Assembly (NCBI RefSeq): GCF_000196735.1
Contig: NC_014551.1
Location: 3,343,001 to 3,407,000 of the forward strand
DNA from: Bacillus amyloliquefaciens DSM 7 = ATCC 23350
GTDB taxonomy: Bacteria; Bacillota; Bacilli; Bacillales; Bacillaceae
Direction of reading: 5' to 3'
Length of the DNA: 64,000 nt
The position numbers and the translations under genes were made by a program. Every line of letters starts with the position of its first letter. The first letter of the stretch is position 1. This document shows positions 45,508 through 56,028 of the stretch, piece by piece. The notes below the pieces were generated by a model. The model saw only the letters and a list, made by a program, of their open reading frames with translations. It did no database searches and was not told where the DNA came from.

Positions 45508-46128
45508 TTACTCAGATGACGAATGGCGTTTCGCAAGGACGGCAAGCACGTCGTCCAGAGGAAGCGACTGCTCTCGCAATAGAACGAGCAAATGATAAAG
45601 CAAATCCGCCGCTTCCCATTTTAATTCTTCATGATCGCGGTTTTTCGCGGCAATAATAACCTCTGCGGCTTCTTCGCCGACTTTTTTGAGGATTTTATCG
45701 ACACCTTCCCGAAACAGGTACGTTGTGTAAGCCCCGTCAGGCATCTCCGTCTGCCGTTTGGCGATTACGCTTTCCAGTTCATTTAAGATGCCGAAACGAT
45801 CCTGCACGTCCGCTTTTTCCGGAGTAAAGCAGCTGTAGCTTCCCTTGTGGCATGCGGGTCCTGAAGGCTCCGCCAGCACGACAAGGGCGTCTTGATCACA
45901 ATCATAGCGGATAGCTTTTACCTTTTGGGTATTCCCCGACGTCGCTCCTTTATGCCACAGCTCCTGCCGTGAACGGCTGTAAAACCAGGTTTCTTTCGTT
46001 TCTATCGTTTTTTCATATGATTCACGATTCATATAAGCCAGTGTCAGCACTTCTTTGCTTGCCGCATCCTGTACGATGGCGGGAATCAGTCCGGCCTCGT
46101 CAAACCGCAGTTCATCTGCCCGTTTCAT
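45508..46128 (-). CDS. hisI: HisI (HisIE), phosphoribosyl-AMP cyclohydrolase / phosphoribosyl-ATP pyrophosphatase
   Basis: A 206-residue fused enzyme for steps 2 and 3 of histidine synthesis. The N-terminal cyclohydrolase (1-110) has the zinc/metal motif [20 protein letters not shown] followed by HKGSYSCF. The C-terminal pyrophosphatase (115-206) has [15 protein letters not shown] and [13 protein letters not shown]. Last gene of the operon, overlapping hisF by 4 bases. Confidence 0.96.
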   Translation of the reverse strand: MKRADELRFDEAGLIPAIVQDAASKEVLTLAYMNRESYEKTIETKETWFYSRSRQELWHKGATSGNTQKVKAIRYDCDQDALVVLAEPSGPACHKGSYSCFTPEKADVQDRFGILNELESVIAKRQTEMPDGAYTTYLFREGVDKILKKVGEEAAEVIIAAKNRDHEELKWEAADLLYHLLVLLREQSLPLDDVLAVLAKRHSSSE

Positions 46129-46883
46129 CTCACATTCACCCCGTGTTTCTTCATATAATCTTTCACTTCTTTTATCGATGTTTCTTTGTAATGAAATATT
46201 GAAGCTGCAAGCGCGGCGTCCGCTTCACCGATCGTAAACGCTTCAAGCATATGGCGCGCGCTGCCGGCTCCCCCTGACGCAATGACGGGCACCGGGACGG
46301 CACGTGTAACAAGCTTTGTGAGCGTATGGTTAAAGCCCGTTTTCTCTCCGTCTGCGTCCATGCTTGTCAGCAAGATTTCACCCGCACCCCGGCTGACGGC
46401 TTCTTTTGCCCAGGCTGTGACTTCCCACTCGGTTTTCTTTCTGCCGCCGTGTGTGTACACTTTATAGCAACCCGAGTCTTCGTCATACTTTGCGTCGATC
46501 GCCGCTACGATGCATTGCGAGCCGAAAAAGTCCGCCCCTTCCGTAATCAGCTCGGGCCGGAGGACGGCCGCTGTATTAACGGATACTTTATCAGCGCCGG
46601 CGCGAAGCATTCGTTTCATATCGCTTAATTGATTGATTCCGCCGCCGACCGTAAACGGAATTGCCAGTTTTGCAGCAACTTGTTCAACGACGTCTGTCAT
46701 CGTCTTGCGGCCTTCATGAGAAGCGGAAATGTCGAGAAAAACGAGCTCGTCAGCGCCCTCCCTGTCATATGCTTCAGCCAGCTCGACAGGATCGCCGGCA
46801 TCTTTCAGCCCGAGAAATTGAATGCCTTTGACCACGCGTCCTTCTTTCACATCAAGACACGGAATGATTCGTTTCGTTATCAT
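46125..46883 (-). CDS. hisF: HisF, imidazole glycerol phosphate synthase cyclase subunit
   Basis: A 252-residue TIM barrel. Catalytic Asp11 lies in [16 protein letters not shown] and Asp130 in [15 protein letters not shown]; phosphate-binding loops VGGGIN and ASGGAGS are present. With HisH it converts PRFAR and glutamine-derived ammonia to IGP and AICAR. It overlaps hisA and hisI by 4 bases each. Confidence 0.97.
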   Translation of the reverse strand: MITKRIIPCLDVKEGRVVKGIQFLGLKDAGDPVELAEAYDREGADELVFLDISASHEGRKTMTDVVEQVAAKLAIPFTVGGGINQLSDMKRMLRAGADKVSVNTAAVLRPELITEGADFFGSQCIVAAIDAKYDEDSGCYKVYTHGGRKKTEWEVTAWAKEAVSRGAGEILLTSMDADGEKTGFNHTLTKLVTRAVPVPVIASGGAGSARHMLEAFTIGEADAALAASIFHYKETSIKEVKDYMKKHGVNVR

Positions 46884-47617
46884 GCGTCCCTCACCCCGCT
46901 GAGCGCTTCGGCCAATGTAAATTGTTTAGTATACAGCGCTTTTCCGATAATCGCTCCCGATACACCGGCGTCTTTGTAGCGGGCCAGCGCTTTTAGATCA
47001 GCGACTGAGCTGACCCCGCCTGAAGCGATGACGGTTTTTCCCGTTGCTTTTGCGAGCTGGACGGTGCTTTCAATGTTCGGTCCTGACAGCATGCCGTCAG
47101 TTGCAATATCCGTGAAAATGAAGGTTTCCGCTCCTTCCACAGCCAATTCACGGCCCAGATCGGCCGCTCTTACGGAGGATGTTTCCAGCCAGCCTTCCGT
47201 CGAGACATACCCGTTCCTCGCATCGAGACCGATGGCGATTTTCCCGCCGTATTGTTTCAGCATGCTTTTCACAAACGCCGGATCAGAAACGGCCGAACTG
47301 CCGAGAATGACACGATCGGCGCCTTGTGATAAGTAACCGTACACGTCTGCTTCAGAACGGATGCCGCCGCCGATCTCGACTTTGACATCAAGCTGCTGCA
47401 CGATGTCAAGAACATGCCGGTCATTTACTTTCTTGCCTGCTTTCGCGCCGTCAAGATCCACAAGATGAATCCATTCCGCACCTTCTTTTGCAAATTGCGC
47501 CGCCATGTCTAAAGGCGAGTCTCCGTATATTGTTTCCTTGCCGTAATCACCTTGGATGAGCCGGACGCATTTGCCGTTTCTCATATCGATTGCCGGATAT
47601 AATGTAAAAGCGCTCAT
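46880..47617 (-). CDS. hisA: HisA, ProFAR isomerase
   Basis: A 245-residue TIM barrel related to HisF by ancient duplication. Catalytic Asp8 lies in [18 protein letters not shown], the second Asp in [25 protein letters not shown] and IASGGVSS bind phosphate. It performs the Amadori-type isomerisation of ProFAR to PRFAR. Coupled to hisH and hisF by 4-base overlaps. Confidence 0.97.
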   Translation of the reverse strand: MSAFTLYPAIDMRNGKCVRLIQGDYGKETIYGDSPLDMAAQFAKEGAEWIHLVDLDGAKAGKKVNDRHVLDIVQQLDVKVEIGGGIRSEADVYGYLSQGADRVILGSSAVSDPAFVKSMLKQYGGKIAIGLDARNGYVSTEGWLETSSVRAADLGRELAVEGAETFIFTDIATDGMLSGPNIESTVQLAKATGKTVIASGGVSSVADLKALARYKDAGVSGAIIGKALYTKQFTLAEALSGVRDA

Positions 47618-48252
47618 TTCTTCACCTTCTGTTCCGCTGCCATTTTTGTAAATTGTGTTAGGATCGCCATTCCGGCCGAGCCGCTTTTTTCCGGGTGAAA
47701 CTGCGTCCCAAAGACATTGCGTTTCCCGACGACCGCGGGTACTCGAACGCCGTACTCGGCACTTGCCAGAAGATCTCCGTCTTCCATCCCGTCTATATAA
47801 TAGGAATGGACAAAGTAAACGAAGCCTTCTTCCGCTTTTGAAAGCAAAGGAGACGTTTGGTGAAACGTCAGCCGATTCCAGCCCATATGCGGCACCTTCA
47901 GCTTGTTTCCTTCAGCGTCCCTGTCTTTTAGTCTCACTGCTTTTCCGGCTAATAAGCCAAGTCCTTTTGCAGTGCCGTTTTCGCTGCTTTTTTCGAAAAT
48001 AAGCTGCATGCCGAGGCAGATGCCGAGAAGCAGCTTCCCCTCCTCAACCATGCGGTGAATGAATCGATCAAGCTTCATGCTGTGTAAATTGTCCATGGCG
48101 TCACTGAACGATCCGACACCGGGAAGAATAAAAGCATCCGCTTTTTCCAGCTCTTCCGGCCGGTCTGATACGAGATACGGGACGCCGACGCGTTCCAGCG
48201 CCTTTGACACGCTGAATAAATTGCCCATTCCGTAATCAATTACACCGATCAT
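47614..48252 (-). CDS. hisH: HisH, imidazole glycerol phosphate synthase glutaminase subunit
   Basis: A 212-residue class I glutamine amidotransferase. Catalytic Cys in [12 protein letters not shown], His and Glu in [20 protein letters not shown] forms the oxyanion strand. It supplies ammonia to HisF through the barrel. It begins directly after the hisB stop, with no gap. Confidence 0.97.
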   Translation of the reverse strand: MIGVIDYGMGNLFSVSKALERVGVPYLVSDRPEELEKADAFILPGVGSFSDAMDNLHSMKLDRFIHRMVEEGKLLLGICLGMQLIFEKSSENGTAKGLGLLAGKAVRLKDRDAEGNKLKVPHMGWNRLTFHQTSPLLSKAEEGFVYFVHSYYIDGMEDGDLLASAEYGVRVPAVVGKRNVFGTQFHPEKSGSAGMAILTQFTKMAAEQKVKK

Positions 48253-48837
48253 TTACAGCATTCCTTTCGTTGATGGTACACCCTTAACCCGCGGATCAAT
48301 GGATGACGCTTCATCCAGCGCTCTGCCAAGCGCCTTAAACACGGCTTCTATCATATGGTGGGTATTCGTACCGTAATGAACGATCACGTGCAGATTCATT
48401 CTCGCTTCGAGCGCCAGTTTCCATAAAAATTCATGTACAAGCTCGGTATCAAACGTGCCGACTTTCGCTTGCGGAAATGCAGCGCGCATCTCAAGGTGCG
48501 GCCGGTTGCTCAGGTCTACGGCAACTTGGGCGAGCGCTTCGTCCATCGGCACAAGCGCTGATCCGTACCGTTTGATGCCTTTTTTATCACCAAGCGCTTC
48601 CAAAAGAGCCTGCCCTAAGCAGATGCCGATATCTTCAGTCGTGTGGTGATCATCTATTTCCGTATCGCCTTTTGCATCAACGGTTAAATTGAATTGCCCG
48701 TGCTTTGTAAACAAATCAAGCATATGGGTCATAAACGGCACATCCGTGCTGATATCTGCTCTTCCTTCTCCGTCTATCCCGAAAGCCAGCTTAATATCCG
48801 TCTCATTTGTTTTTCTGGCGCGTTCCGCTTTTCTCAT
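48253..48837 (-). CDS. hisB: HisB, imidazoleglycerol-phosphate dehydratase
   Basis: A 194-residue monofunctional dehydratase. The two manganese-binding repeats are seen as [17 protein letters not shown] and [15 protein letters not shown]. It lacks the phosphatase domain found in enterobacterial HisB. It overlaps hisD by 4 bases. Confidence 0.97.
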   Translation of the reverse strand: MRKAERARKTNETDIKLAFGIDGEGRADISTDVPFMTHMLDLFTKHGQFNLTVDAKGDTEIDDHHTTEDIGICLGQALLEALGDKKGIKRYGSALVPMDEALAQVAVDLSNRPHLEMRAAFPQAKVGTFDTELVHEFLWKLALEARMNLHVIVHYGTNTHHMIEAVFKALGRALDEASSIDPRVKGVPSTKGML

Positions 48838-50117
48838 CGGTCACTTCCTCCGTTTCTCGCTTCAATCGATTTTGCGTGCGCTTCAAGCCCTTCCAGTCTC
48901 GCGAAGGCGGCAATGCTGTCCGCATGGGATTCAAAAGCCTTCCTGCTGTAAGAGATGATGCTCGATTTCTTTTGAAAATCTGTGACATTCAGCGGGCTTG
49001 AAAACCGTGCCGTGCCGTTTGTCGGCAGAACGTGATTCGGTCCGGCAAAATAATCTCCCACCGGTTCAGCGCTGTATCGTCCTAAGAAAATCGCTCCCGC
49101 GTGTCTGATGCTTCCAAGCAAAGCCTCCGGCGAATGCGTCATGATTTCTAAATGCTCGGGCGCCAGCGCGTTCACCGTGTCTATCGCATCCTCCATCGAT
49201 TCCGAGATATAAATGCGCCCGTGATCCATGATCGACGCTTCGGCGATCTCTTTACGCGGCAGCGTCTGAAGCTGTTTATCCACCTCATCGGATACCGCTT
49301 CGGCAAGCTTCCTTGAATCGGTGACAAGCACGCTTGAGCTGAGCATATCGTGTTCGGCTTGTGAAAGCAGGTCAGCGGCGACTTCTTGCGGCACCGCCGT
49401 ATCGTCTGCCAGGACCACGATTTCACTGGGACCGGCAATCATGTCAATATCCACATCACCGAAGACTTCGCGCTTCGCGAGTGCCACAAATATATTGCCG
49501 GGGCCCGTAATCTTATCAACAGGCTGTATCGTGTCCGTTCCGTAAGCGAGCGCGGCAATCGCCTGTGCGCCCCCCGCTTTGTAAATTTCATTTATCCCGA
49601 GCTCAGACGCCGCAACCAGAACGCCCGGCGAAAGGCGGCCGTCTTTTCCCGGAGGGCTGACGAGAACGATCCGCTCCACTCCCGCAGCAAGAGCGGGGAT
49701 GACATTCATTAAAACGGAGGACGGATAAGCGGCCGTCCCGCCCGGCACATATACGCCCGCGGAATCGAGCGCCGTTATTTTCTGTCCGAGCATCGTGCCG
49801 TCTTTGCGGTGGTAAAACCAAGAGGATTGCAGCTGGCGCTCGTGATATTCTTTAATATTGGCAATTGCCTGCCTGATCACTTCCAGCAGCTGATCATCAA
49901 GCAGACGGTACGCCTCGGCGATTTCGTCCCCGCTCACCGCCATCTGGTCCAGGCTGATCCCGTCAAATGTTTTTGTATAGGCCAAAACGGCTTTGTCGCC
50001 GTTTTTTCTGACGTCTTCAATAATCGCTCTGACGGTTTTTCGCTGCTCTTCGGTTCCGCTGTCAATAGAACGCTTCAGTGAAAACCGCTCGCTTTTTTTT
50101 ATTGCGGTTATTTTCAT
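48834..50117 (-). CDS. hisD: HisD, histidinol dehydrogenase
   Basis: A 427-residue zinc enzyme doing the last two oxidations to L-histidine. Clear motifs include [54 protein letters not shown] (zinc ligands) and [14 protein letters not shown]. It overlaps hisG and hisB by 4 bases. Confidence 0.97.
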   Translation of the reverse strand: MKITAIKKSERFSLKRSIDSGTEEQRKTVRAIIEDVRKNGDKAVLAYTKTFDGISLDQMAVSGDEIAEAYRLLDDQLLEVIRQAIANIKEYHERQLQSSWFYHRKDGTMLGQKITALDSAGVYVPGGTAAYPSSVLMNVIPALAAGVERIVLVSPPGKDGRLSPGVLVAASELGINEIYKAGGAQAIAALAYGTDTIQPVDKITGPGNIFVALAKREVFGDVDIDMIAGPSEIVVLADDTAVPQEVAADLLSQAEHDMLSSSVLVTDSRKLAEAVSDEVDKQLQTLPRKEIAEASIMDHGRIYISESMEDAIDTVNALAPEHLEIMTHSPEALLGSIRHAGAIFLGRYSAEPVGDYFAGPNHVLPTNGTARFSSPLNVTDFQKKSSIISYSRKAFESHADSIAAFARLEGLEAHAKSIEARNGGSDR

Positions 50118-50755
50118 TTTGCCGTGTCTCCTTCCACAACCCTTGCCAGCCTGGCCGCCATTTCGTCGATTACATCGTCCTTCATGCGGTAGCTGACCGG
50201 GTTGACAATAAAACGCGATGTGATGTCACAAATATGTTCCGACTCTACGAGACCGTTTTCCTTTAATGTCCGCCCTGTTGATACGATATCCACGATTCTG
50301 TCAGCAAGCCCGATTAAAGGCGCCAACTCAATGGAACCGTTCAGCTTAATGATTTCCACCTGCTCGCCCTGTTCTCTGAAATAACTTGACGCAACATTCG
50401 GATATTTTGTCGCAATCCTCGGAGCGACTCCGTTCCAATCCGCTCCCGGAAGCCCTGCAACGGCGAGATGGCATTTGCTGATATTCAGATCGAGCACCTC
50501 ATATACGTCACGCTCTTCTTCAAGCATGACATCCTTTCCGGCGATACCGGCATCAGCGACGCCATGCTCGACATATGTCGTGACGTCCATCGGCTTTGCC
50601 AGAATAAAGCGGAGATTTTCTTCCGGAACGTCGATGATCAATTTTCTCGATTCTTCAAACTCCCCGGGCAGCCTGTATCCGGCCTGCCTCAGCAATCCGG
50701 CCGCTTCCTCAAATATCCGTCCTTTTGGCATAGCCATTGTGAGTACCTTACCCAT
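50114..50755 (-). CDS. hisG: HisG, ATP phosphoribosyltransferase (short form)
   Basis: A 213-residue catalytic subunit of the first committed step. [19 protein letters not shown] begins the protein, and [14 protein letters not shown] is the PRPP-binding loop. The short form lacks the C-terminal regulatory domain and needs HisZ, encoded just upstream, for activity and histidine feedback. ATG 50755 matches the B. subtilis length; it lies within the 3' end of hisZ. Confidence 0.96.
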   Translation of the reverse strand: MGKVLTMAMPKGRIFEEAAGLLRQAGYRLPGEFEESRKLIIDVPEENLRFILAKPMDVTTYVEHGVADAGIAGKDVMLEEERDVYEVLDLNISKCHLAVAGLPGADWNGVAPRIATKYPNVASSYFREQGEQVEIIKLNGSIELAPLIGLADRIVDIVSTGRTLKENGLVESEHICDITSRFIVNPVSYRMKDDVIDEMAARLARVVEGDTAK

Positions 50756-51920
50756 TCTGCTCTTCCTTTCTGGCACCGATAAAGTAGGTGACGTTTGCGA
50801 ATGATTTTGTCATATGATCGATATTTTCAATGCCCGCCAAATCCTGCAGGACGACTTTTCTGCCTCTTGCCCTTTCTTCCTCCGCGAATAAAATGGCCTG
50901 CGGCCGCTGCTCCTTGCTGAAAATAACGGCGTCCGCATCACTTGTTTCTCCCCGGATGCCGAGCGCTTCAATCAGCCTGTCGATACGGAGCCCGAAGCCC
51001 GTGGCGGGAGCAGGGCTGCCGAAATGGCCGAGAAGATTGTTATAACGGCCGCCGCTTCCGATGACAAACCCGACATTTGCCGCGTACACTTCGAATAAAA
51101 TCCCCGTGTAGTAACTCATATGGCTTACCATGTTCAGATCAAGGCGAATATGCTCGGCACACCCGTAATCTTCAAGAATGTCCCACAGGTCTCCCAGCTC
51201 CTGAATCACGCTTTGCCCGGAGATGCCGATGATCTCCCCCGCTTTGGCGCAGATCTCTTTTCCGCCGCGCAATTCCAGAAGTCCGAGCAGCCGGCTTTTG
51301 TCTATTGAAGAAAGCGGAAGCGACTTGACATGTTCTTTGTACCCCACGTAATTCTTTTCAAAGAGAAAGCGCCGCAGAACATCCGCCCGCTCGGCATTTC
51401 CCAAAACCTCGACAAACAGCTCATCTGCGAGCCCGGCATGGCCGATCGCGATTTTAAATTGGCGCAATCCCGCGTTTTTCAAAGCGCCGGCCGCGAGCGC
51501 AATCACCTCGGCATCCGCGCTTGTTGATCCATCGCCGATCAGCTCCGCGCCGACCTGTTCGAATTCAGCCGGACGTCCGCCTTCCCGCTCCTGAGCGCGG
51601 TAGACGCTTGCCGCGTACCCCGCTCTGAGCGGATGATTGTTTTTGTGCAGCTTAGACGCCGCCACCCTGGCAATCGGTCCGGTCATGTCAGGCCGAAGCA
51701 CAAGCGTTTTTCCGTCCTGATCGAGAAGCTTAAACAGCTGCTGTTCGTCAATGGCTGACTGGGCACCCACTGTTTCATAGAATTCAAGAGTCGGTGTCTC
51801 CATAAACTGATAACCCCATTTATCAATTAAATCCGTTAGTGTGGAACGGACTTTCTTCTTTGCTTCGTATAAACCGGGCAGCGTATCTCTCATGCCATGC
51901 GGTTTCTCAAACATAAACAT
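50748..51920 (-). CDS. hisZ: HisZ, ATP phosphoribosyltransferase regulatory subunit
   Basis: A 390-residue histidyl-tRNA-synthetase-like protein without aminoacylation activity. Class II synthetase motifs are recognisable: [38 protein letters not shown] and the [12 protein letters not shown] block. With HisG it forms the hetero-octameric transferase. First gene of hisZGDBHAFI. The start could be 51920 or 51914; AAAGGG lies just ahead. Confidence 0.95.
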   Translation of the reverse strand: MFMFEKPHGMRDTLPGLYEAKKKVRSTLTDLIDKWGYQFMETPTLEFYETVGAQSAIDEQQLFKLLDQDGKTLVLRPDMTGPIARVAASKLHKNNHPLRAGYAASVYRAQEREGGRPAEFEQVGAELIGDGSTSADAEVIALAAGALKNAGLRQFKIAIGHAGLADELFVEVLGNAERADVLRRFLFEKNYVGYKEHVKSLPLSSIDKSRLLGLLELRGGKEICAKAGEIIGISGQSVIQELGDLWDILEDYGCAEHIRLDLNMVSHMSYYTGILFEVYAANVGFVIGSGGRYNNLLGHFGSPAPATGFGLRIDRLIEALGIRGETSDADAVIFSKEQRPQAILFAEEERARGRKVVLQDLAGIENIDHMTKSFANVTYFIGARKEEQNG

Positions 51921-51973
51921 TCCCTTTAGCACCCCCGCTTTTTCTGAAGAAAAATTCCGAATCCTTTAGTTCG

Positions 51974-52016
51974 CTAATATGATAATATGTTAGCAGATAA
52001 AAGAACGGATTGCAAC
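51974..52016 (-). promoter_or_regulatory. his operon promoter with dyad over the -10
   Basis: Minus strand: -35 TTGCAA (52011-52016), 17-base spacer, -10 TAACAT (51988-51993). The inverted repeat GCTAA-N12-TTAGC (51974-51995) covers the -10 and start region, a placement typical of a repressor operator. No T-box-like leader fits in the short distance to hisZ. Confidence 0.6.
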
Positions 52017-52156
52017 GCCCAATGTCCTCCTATTCTTTCCCATAATCATGACTAAATCATGAATAAATCTGTAAACATATCGGAACAATCCAATCAGGTT
52101 GAACAGAAATGCTATAATACATTAAATAGCTTCATCAGAAACAAGGGAGAGTAATC

Positions 52157-52882
52157 ATGAAGACGCTTGGAACATTATGTGTGCTGATTCTGACAGCCGT
52201 CCTTGTCTATCTGGGGTACAACATCTATACAAACGATATCCATTTGAATTTTTTCAATCAGCAGTCTGACGAGCCTGATGAGAAAACACCATTAAAAGGG
52301 AGCGCATCACCACTGAATGTCGTTCTGTACAGACAGATGGATTCACCCAGACTGTACAATGGCTGTGAGGTAACAAGCCTTGCTATGATTTTGAATAATG
52401 CCGGATATCATGTATCAAAAAATACATTGGCGGATCAAATCAATACGGTTCCGCTCACATACAGCAGCGGGCTGAAAGGAGATCCGAACGAAGGATTCGC
52501 CGGAGACATGGAGAACGGCCCGGGTTTAGGCGTTTATCATGAGCCGATTGATAAACTTGCCAAAAAGTACGCGGGAAACAAAGTATATGACCTTACGGGA
52601 AAAGACATTTCTTCAGTGTACCGGCAGCTTGAAAAAGGACGGCCGGTCTGGGTGATTATCACCACTTCCTTCAAACCGGTTGATAATATGCAGACTTGGA
52701 ATACGCCGAACGGAAAAGTCGACATTACGTACAGCATGCACAGCGTAGCCGTCACCGGTTATGATCACGATTATGTATACGTCAATGACCCTTATGGCTA
52801 TAAAAACAGAAAAACTGACCGGACTGAATTCGAAAAAGCCTGGAAGCAGATGGGCAGCCAGGCCATTGTGATCAAGTCCTAA
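52157..52882 (+). CDS. yvpB: YvpB, C39-like cysteine peptidase, exported
   Basis: A 241-residue protein with an N-terminal signal anchor (residues 5-24, TLCVLILTAVLVYLGYNIY) and a papain-like peptidase C39_2 domain. The nucleophile is Cys in RLYNGCEVTSLAMIL; His in YSMHSVAVTGYDHD and Asp/Asn in YVYVNDPYGYKN complete the set. Substrate unknown; it acts outside the membrane. The start follows AAGGGAGAG. It is convergent with yvoF. Confidence 0.85.
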   Translation: MKTLGTLCVLILTAVLVYLGYNIYTNDIHLNFFNQQSDEPDEKTPLKGSASPLNVVLYRQMDSPRLYNGCEVTSLAMILNNAGYHVSKNTLADQINTVPLTYSSGLKGDPNEGFAGDMENGPGLGVYHEPIDKLAKKYAGNKVYDLTGKDISSVYRQLEKGRPVWVIITTSFKPVDNMQTWNTPNGKVDITYSMHSVAVTGYDHDYVYVNDPYGYKNRKTDRTEFEKAWKQMGSQAIVIKS

Positions 52883-52915
52883 AAAAACCCCGCTGACGTT
52901 AATCAGCGGGGTTTC
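52881..52915. terminator. bidirectional terminator yvpB/yvoF
   Basis: AAAACCCCGCTGA, loop, TCAGCGGGGTTT: a 12-bp stem between convergent genes, overlapping the yvoF 3' end. Confidence 0.9.
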
Positions 52916-53417
52916 CCATTCGTTTTTTCATTTCTTCGTCCGTATAAATCAGCTTCATCGGGTTTCCTCCGACAAACGCCCCGGCCGGGACATCTTTGTG
53001 TACAAGCGTGCCGGCCGATACGACGGCTCCGTTCCCGATGGTAACGCCGGGCAGAATCGTTGTGTTTGCCCCGATCATCACCTCGTCACCGATTGTGACA
53101 AAACCGGTCCGGTACTCATGTATTAAATATTCATGAGCCAAAATCGTCGTATTGTAGCCAATGATGCTGTTTTTTCCGACAGTGATTTTTTCGGGAAACA
53201 TGATATCCGGCATTACCATCAGCGCGAATGACGTCTGTTTTCCGACCTTCATTTTCAAAAAGGTGCGGTACAGCCAGTTCTTCACGCTTAGAAACGGCGT
53301 ATACCTTGCGATCTGAATGATGATGAAATTTTTCATCACCTTCAGAAAGGGAACCGTCTGATAAACATGCCACAATGAATTTGCACCTGAAACCGGATGG
53401 CGGTCTGTTTTTCTCAC
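52899..53417 (-). CDS. yvoF: YvoF, hexapeptide-repeat O-acetyltransferase
   Basis: A 172-residue left-handed beta-helix acetyltransferase. Hexapeptide repeats are visible (IGDEVMIGANTTILPGVTIG and NGAVVSAGTLVHKDVPAGAF) after an N-terminal helical part. Likely acceptor is a sugar; unknown. It is 3 bases behind ppaX and belongs to the hprK-lgt-ppaX-yvoF operon. Confidence 0.88.
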   Translation of the reverse strand: MRKTDRHPVSGANSLWHVYQTVPFLKVMKNFIIIQIARYTPFLSVKNWLYRTFLKMKVGKQTSFALMVMPDIMFPEKITVGKNSIIGYNTTILAHEYLIHEYRTGFVTIGDEVMIGANTTILPGVTIGNGAVVSAGTLVHKDVPAGAFVGGNPMKLIYTDEEMKKRMGNPAD

Positions 53418-53420
53418 TGA

Positions 53421-54071
53421 TTACTTCACTCCGGTGATGTGCAATAAATCACTCATTTTCTCAAGCATATAATCGGGTTCATAAGCGGAAAGCGCCTGTG
53501 CGCCCTTAATCGTCCACGCGACGCCGGCTGTTTTCGTGCCGGCGTTTTTCCCCGCCATGACATCGTGATAATTGTCACCGACCATCATGGCTTCCGACGG
53601 ATCGCACCCCAGCCGGCTGAGCGCAAGCCTCACAGGCTCGGGGTCAGGCTTCGGGTGCTTTACATCATCAAGCGTGACGACAGTATCGAAAAACGCCCCG
53701 ATGCCTGTCAGCTTCAATCCCATATTGACTGTATCCCTCAGCTTTGTGGTGACAATACCGAGCTGATAGCCCGCTTTTTTCAATTCATCAAGCGTTTCAT
53801 AAACCGTTTCGTACTCCGTGACGAGCTCATCGTGCTTTTCATGGTTGAATGCTCTGTACATGCTGATCATGTCATCGCACTTTTCGGCATTAATGCCTGA
53901 AAACGTTTCGTACAGAGGCGGGCCGATAAACGGAAGCACATCTTCCCGTTTATACTGCCCCGGGCAATAATGATCAAGCGTATGAAGATAAGAAGCGATA
54001 ATCAGTTCATTCGTGTCAACCAGCGTGCCGTCGAGATCGAATAAAATGGCGGTTAAACGTTTATCAGTCAT
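53421..54071 (-). CDS. ppaX: PpaX, pyrophosphatase
   Basis: A 216-residue HAD-family phosphatase. Motif I is [14 protein letters not shown], motif [10 protein letters not shown], and motif [14 protein letters not shown]. It hydrolyses the pyrophosphate released when HPrK dephosphorylates P-Ser-HPr, which fits its operon with hprK. It lies 25 bases from lgt. Confidence 0.93.
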   Translation of the reverse strand: MTDKRLTAILFDLDGTLVDTNELIIASYLHTLDHYCPGQYKREDVLPFIGPPLYETFSGINAEKCDDMISMYRAFNHEKHDELVTEYETVYETLDELKKAGYQLGIVTTKLRDTVNMGLKLTGIGAFFDTVVTLDDVKHPKPDPEPVRLALSRLGCDPSEAMMVGDNYHDVMAGKNAGTKTAGVAWTIKGAQALSAYEPDYMLEKMSDLLHITGVK

Positions 54072-54096
54072 CTTATGTCCTTTCCGATTTCAGACG

Positions 54097-54912
54097 TCAG
54101 TCTGTATCCGCATACCGCTTTTCGGCATACCCTTTCACACGTCTGAAAATCATTAAAATAATCGCAAGAACAATCAGCACAATGGAAATAACCTGCGCGA
54201 TCCGAAGCTGGCTCGTGAGCATCAGGCTGTCCGTCCGCATTCCCTCAATAAAGTATCTGCCGATCGAATACCAGATAATATACGTCAAAAACAGATCGCC
54301 CCTGCGCAGGTTCACGCGGCGGAGCAGAAGCAGAATCACGACTCCCGCAAAGCTCCACAGCGATTCATACAGAAAAGTCGGGTGATAATATTGTCCGTCT
54401 ATGTACATCTGATTAATGATGAAATCCGGGAGGTGCAGACTTTCCAAAAATGAACGGCTGACCGCTTCGCCGTGAGCCTCCTGGTTGATAAAGTTCCCCC
54501 AGCGTCCGATGGCTTGGCCGAGCAAAATACTCGGTGCGGCAATATCCGCGAGCTTCCAGAATGAAATGCCTCTTACTTTTGAAAAGACGATGCCTGTTGC
54601 GATCGCGCCGATTAATCCGCCGTGAATGGCGATGCCGCCTTTCCAAATTTTAATGATTTCCCCGGGGTGTTCCGAGTAATAACTCCACTCGAAAAGCACA
54701 TAGTATGCCCGCGCGCAAATGATTGCGATCGGAATGGCGAAAAGAACAAGATCAATAAAAATGTCCTTTTTCAGCCCCCGCTTTTCACTCTCCCTCATGG
54801 CCATCCAAAGCCCTAATAACGCACCCGCACCGATAATGATTCCGTACCAGTGCACGGATAAAGGCCCGAGCTGCAAGGCAATCGGATTGATTGGTGTACC
54901 TGCTTCGTTCAT
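54097..54912 (-). CDS. lgt: Lgt, prolipoprotein diacylglyceryl transferase
   Basis: A 271-residue membrane enzyme with seven helices. It moves diacylglycerol from phosphatidylglycerol to the lipobox cysteine of prelipoproteins. [13 protein letters not shown] and the signature [13 protein letters not shown] are present. It is 14 bases after hprK. In B. subtilis, from memory, yvoD lies between lgt and ppaX; there is no room for it here. Confidence 0.96.
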   Translation of the reverse strand: MNEAGTPINPIALQLGPLSVHWYGIIIGAGALLGLWMAMRESEKRGLKKDIFIDLVLFAIPIAIICARAYYVLFEWSYYSEHPGEIIKIWKGGIAIHGGLIGAIATGIVFSKVRGISFWKLADIAAPSILLGQAIGRWGNFINQEAHGEAVSRSFLESLHLPDFIINQMYIDGQYYHPTFLYESLWSFAGVVILLLLRRVNLRRGDLFLTYIIWYSIGRYFIEGMRTDSLMLTSQLRIAQVISIVLIVLAIILMIFRRVKGYAEKRYADTD

Positions 54913-54926
54913 ATCATTGCCAACTC

Positions 54927-55859
54927 CTATTCGTCTTGTTCGCCGTCCTCAATGACATCCGCCAGCTTATTCGTAAATTGCTCGGCGGCATTTAAGCCCA
55001 TCCGCTTCAATCTGAAGTTCATCGCGGCAACTTCGATAATAACGGCGAGATTTCGCCCCGGGCGGACGGGAATGGTCAGTTTTGTAATTTCCGTATCAAT
55101 GATTTTCATTTTTTCTTCTTCCAGCCCGAGACGGTCGTATTGTTTCCCTTGCTCCCAAAGCTCAAGGTCCATGACGATTGTGATTCTTTTGTTGCTTCTG
55201 ACGGCGCCCGCTCCGAACAGCGTCATGACATTTATAATGCCGAGCCCCCTGATTTCGAGCAGATGCTCAATCAGATCAGGCGCATTCCCGACGAGCGTGT
55301 CCTGATCCTCCTGCCGGATTTCGACGCAGTCATCCGCGACGAGGCGATGGCCGCGTTTGACGAGCTCCAGCGCCGTTTCACTTTTACCGACGCCGCTTTT
55401 TCCCGTAATGAGCACACCGACGCCGTAAATATCCACGAGCACGCCGTGAATGGCGGTTGTCGGCGCGAGACGGCTCTCAAGAAAATTCGTCAGCCGGCTT
55501 GACAGTCTGGTTGTTTTCAGAGGCGATCTGAGCACCGGCACACCGTTTTTCTCGGACGCTTCTACAAGCTCCGGCGGAATCGGCATATCTCTGGAAAGTA
55601 TGATAGCCGGCGTCACATCGGTGCACAGCGATTCCATCCGCTGTTTTTTATCTTCCTCAGGAAGCTGATCGAAAAATGACAGCTCCGTTTTTCCTAAAAG
55701 CTGCACCCGTTCTCTCGGGTAATATGTAAAATAACCGGCGATTTCAATACCGGGCCGTGATAAATCACTCATCGTAATCGGGCGGTTAATTCCTTCTTCT
55801 CCGCTGATCAATTCTAAATGGAACTGCTCCATTACGTCTTTGGTCCGAACCTTTGCCAA
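54927..55859 (-). CDS. hprK: HprK, HPr kinase/phosphorylase
   Basis: A 310-residue bifunctional enzyme that phosphorylates Ser46 of HPr and Crh and reverses this with inorganic phosphate. The C-terminal catalytic domain has the P-loop [18 protein letters not shown] and the family signature [19 protein letters not shown]. Start codon TTG at 55859, with GGAGG 8 bases upstream. First gene of the hprK-lgt-ppaX-yvoF operon, divergent from nagA. Confidence 0.96.
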   Translation of the reverse strand: MAKVRTKDVMEQFHLELISGEEGINRPITMSDLSRPGIEIAGYFTYYPRERVQLLGKTELSFFDQLPEEDKKQRMESLCTDVTPAIILSRDMPIPPELVEASEKNGVPVLRSPLKTTRLSSRLTNFLESRLAPTTAIHGVLVDIYGVGVLITGKSGVGKSETALELVKRGHRLVADDCVEIRQEDQDTLVGNAPDLIEHLLEIRGLGIINVMTLFGAGAVRSNKRITIVMDLELWEQGKQYDRLGLEEEKMKIIDTEITKLTIPVRPGRNLAVIIEVAAMNFRLKRMGLNAAEQFTNKLADVIEDGEQDE

Positions 55860-55957
55860 GATATGTTCCTCCTGTTCTGGGATGTTCCGAGCTTTGAACA
55901 GTTATATTTTATCACTTTACCGTCTGAACCAAAACAGATTTATACAATTCCGGGATA

Positions 55958-55973
55958 ACTGGTCTAGATAACT
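55958..55973. promoter_or_regulatory. NagR-type operator upstream of nagA
   Basis: ACTGGTCTAGATAACT matches the described NagR (YvoA) dre pattern of a GGTCTAGA-centred dyad and lies 55 bases before the nagA start. Confidence 0.75.
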
Positions 55974-56028
55974 AGTCTGAAAAGGAGTAAAATAAAACTA
56001 ACAACTAACCAGAAAGGCGTGTTTTAAA

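Noticed and set aside
51921..52156. T-box or attenuator leader for the his operon
   Set aside because: The predicted transcription start lies about 60 bases from hisZ, too short for a T-box, and no terminator hairpin is present.
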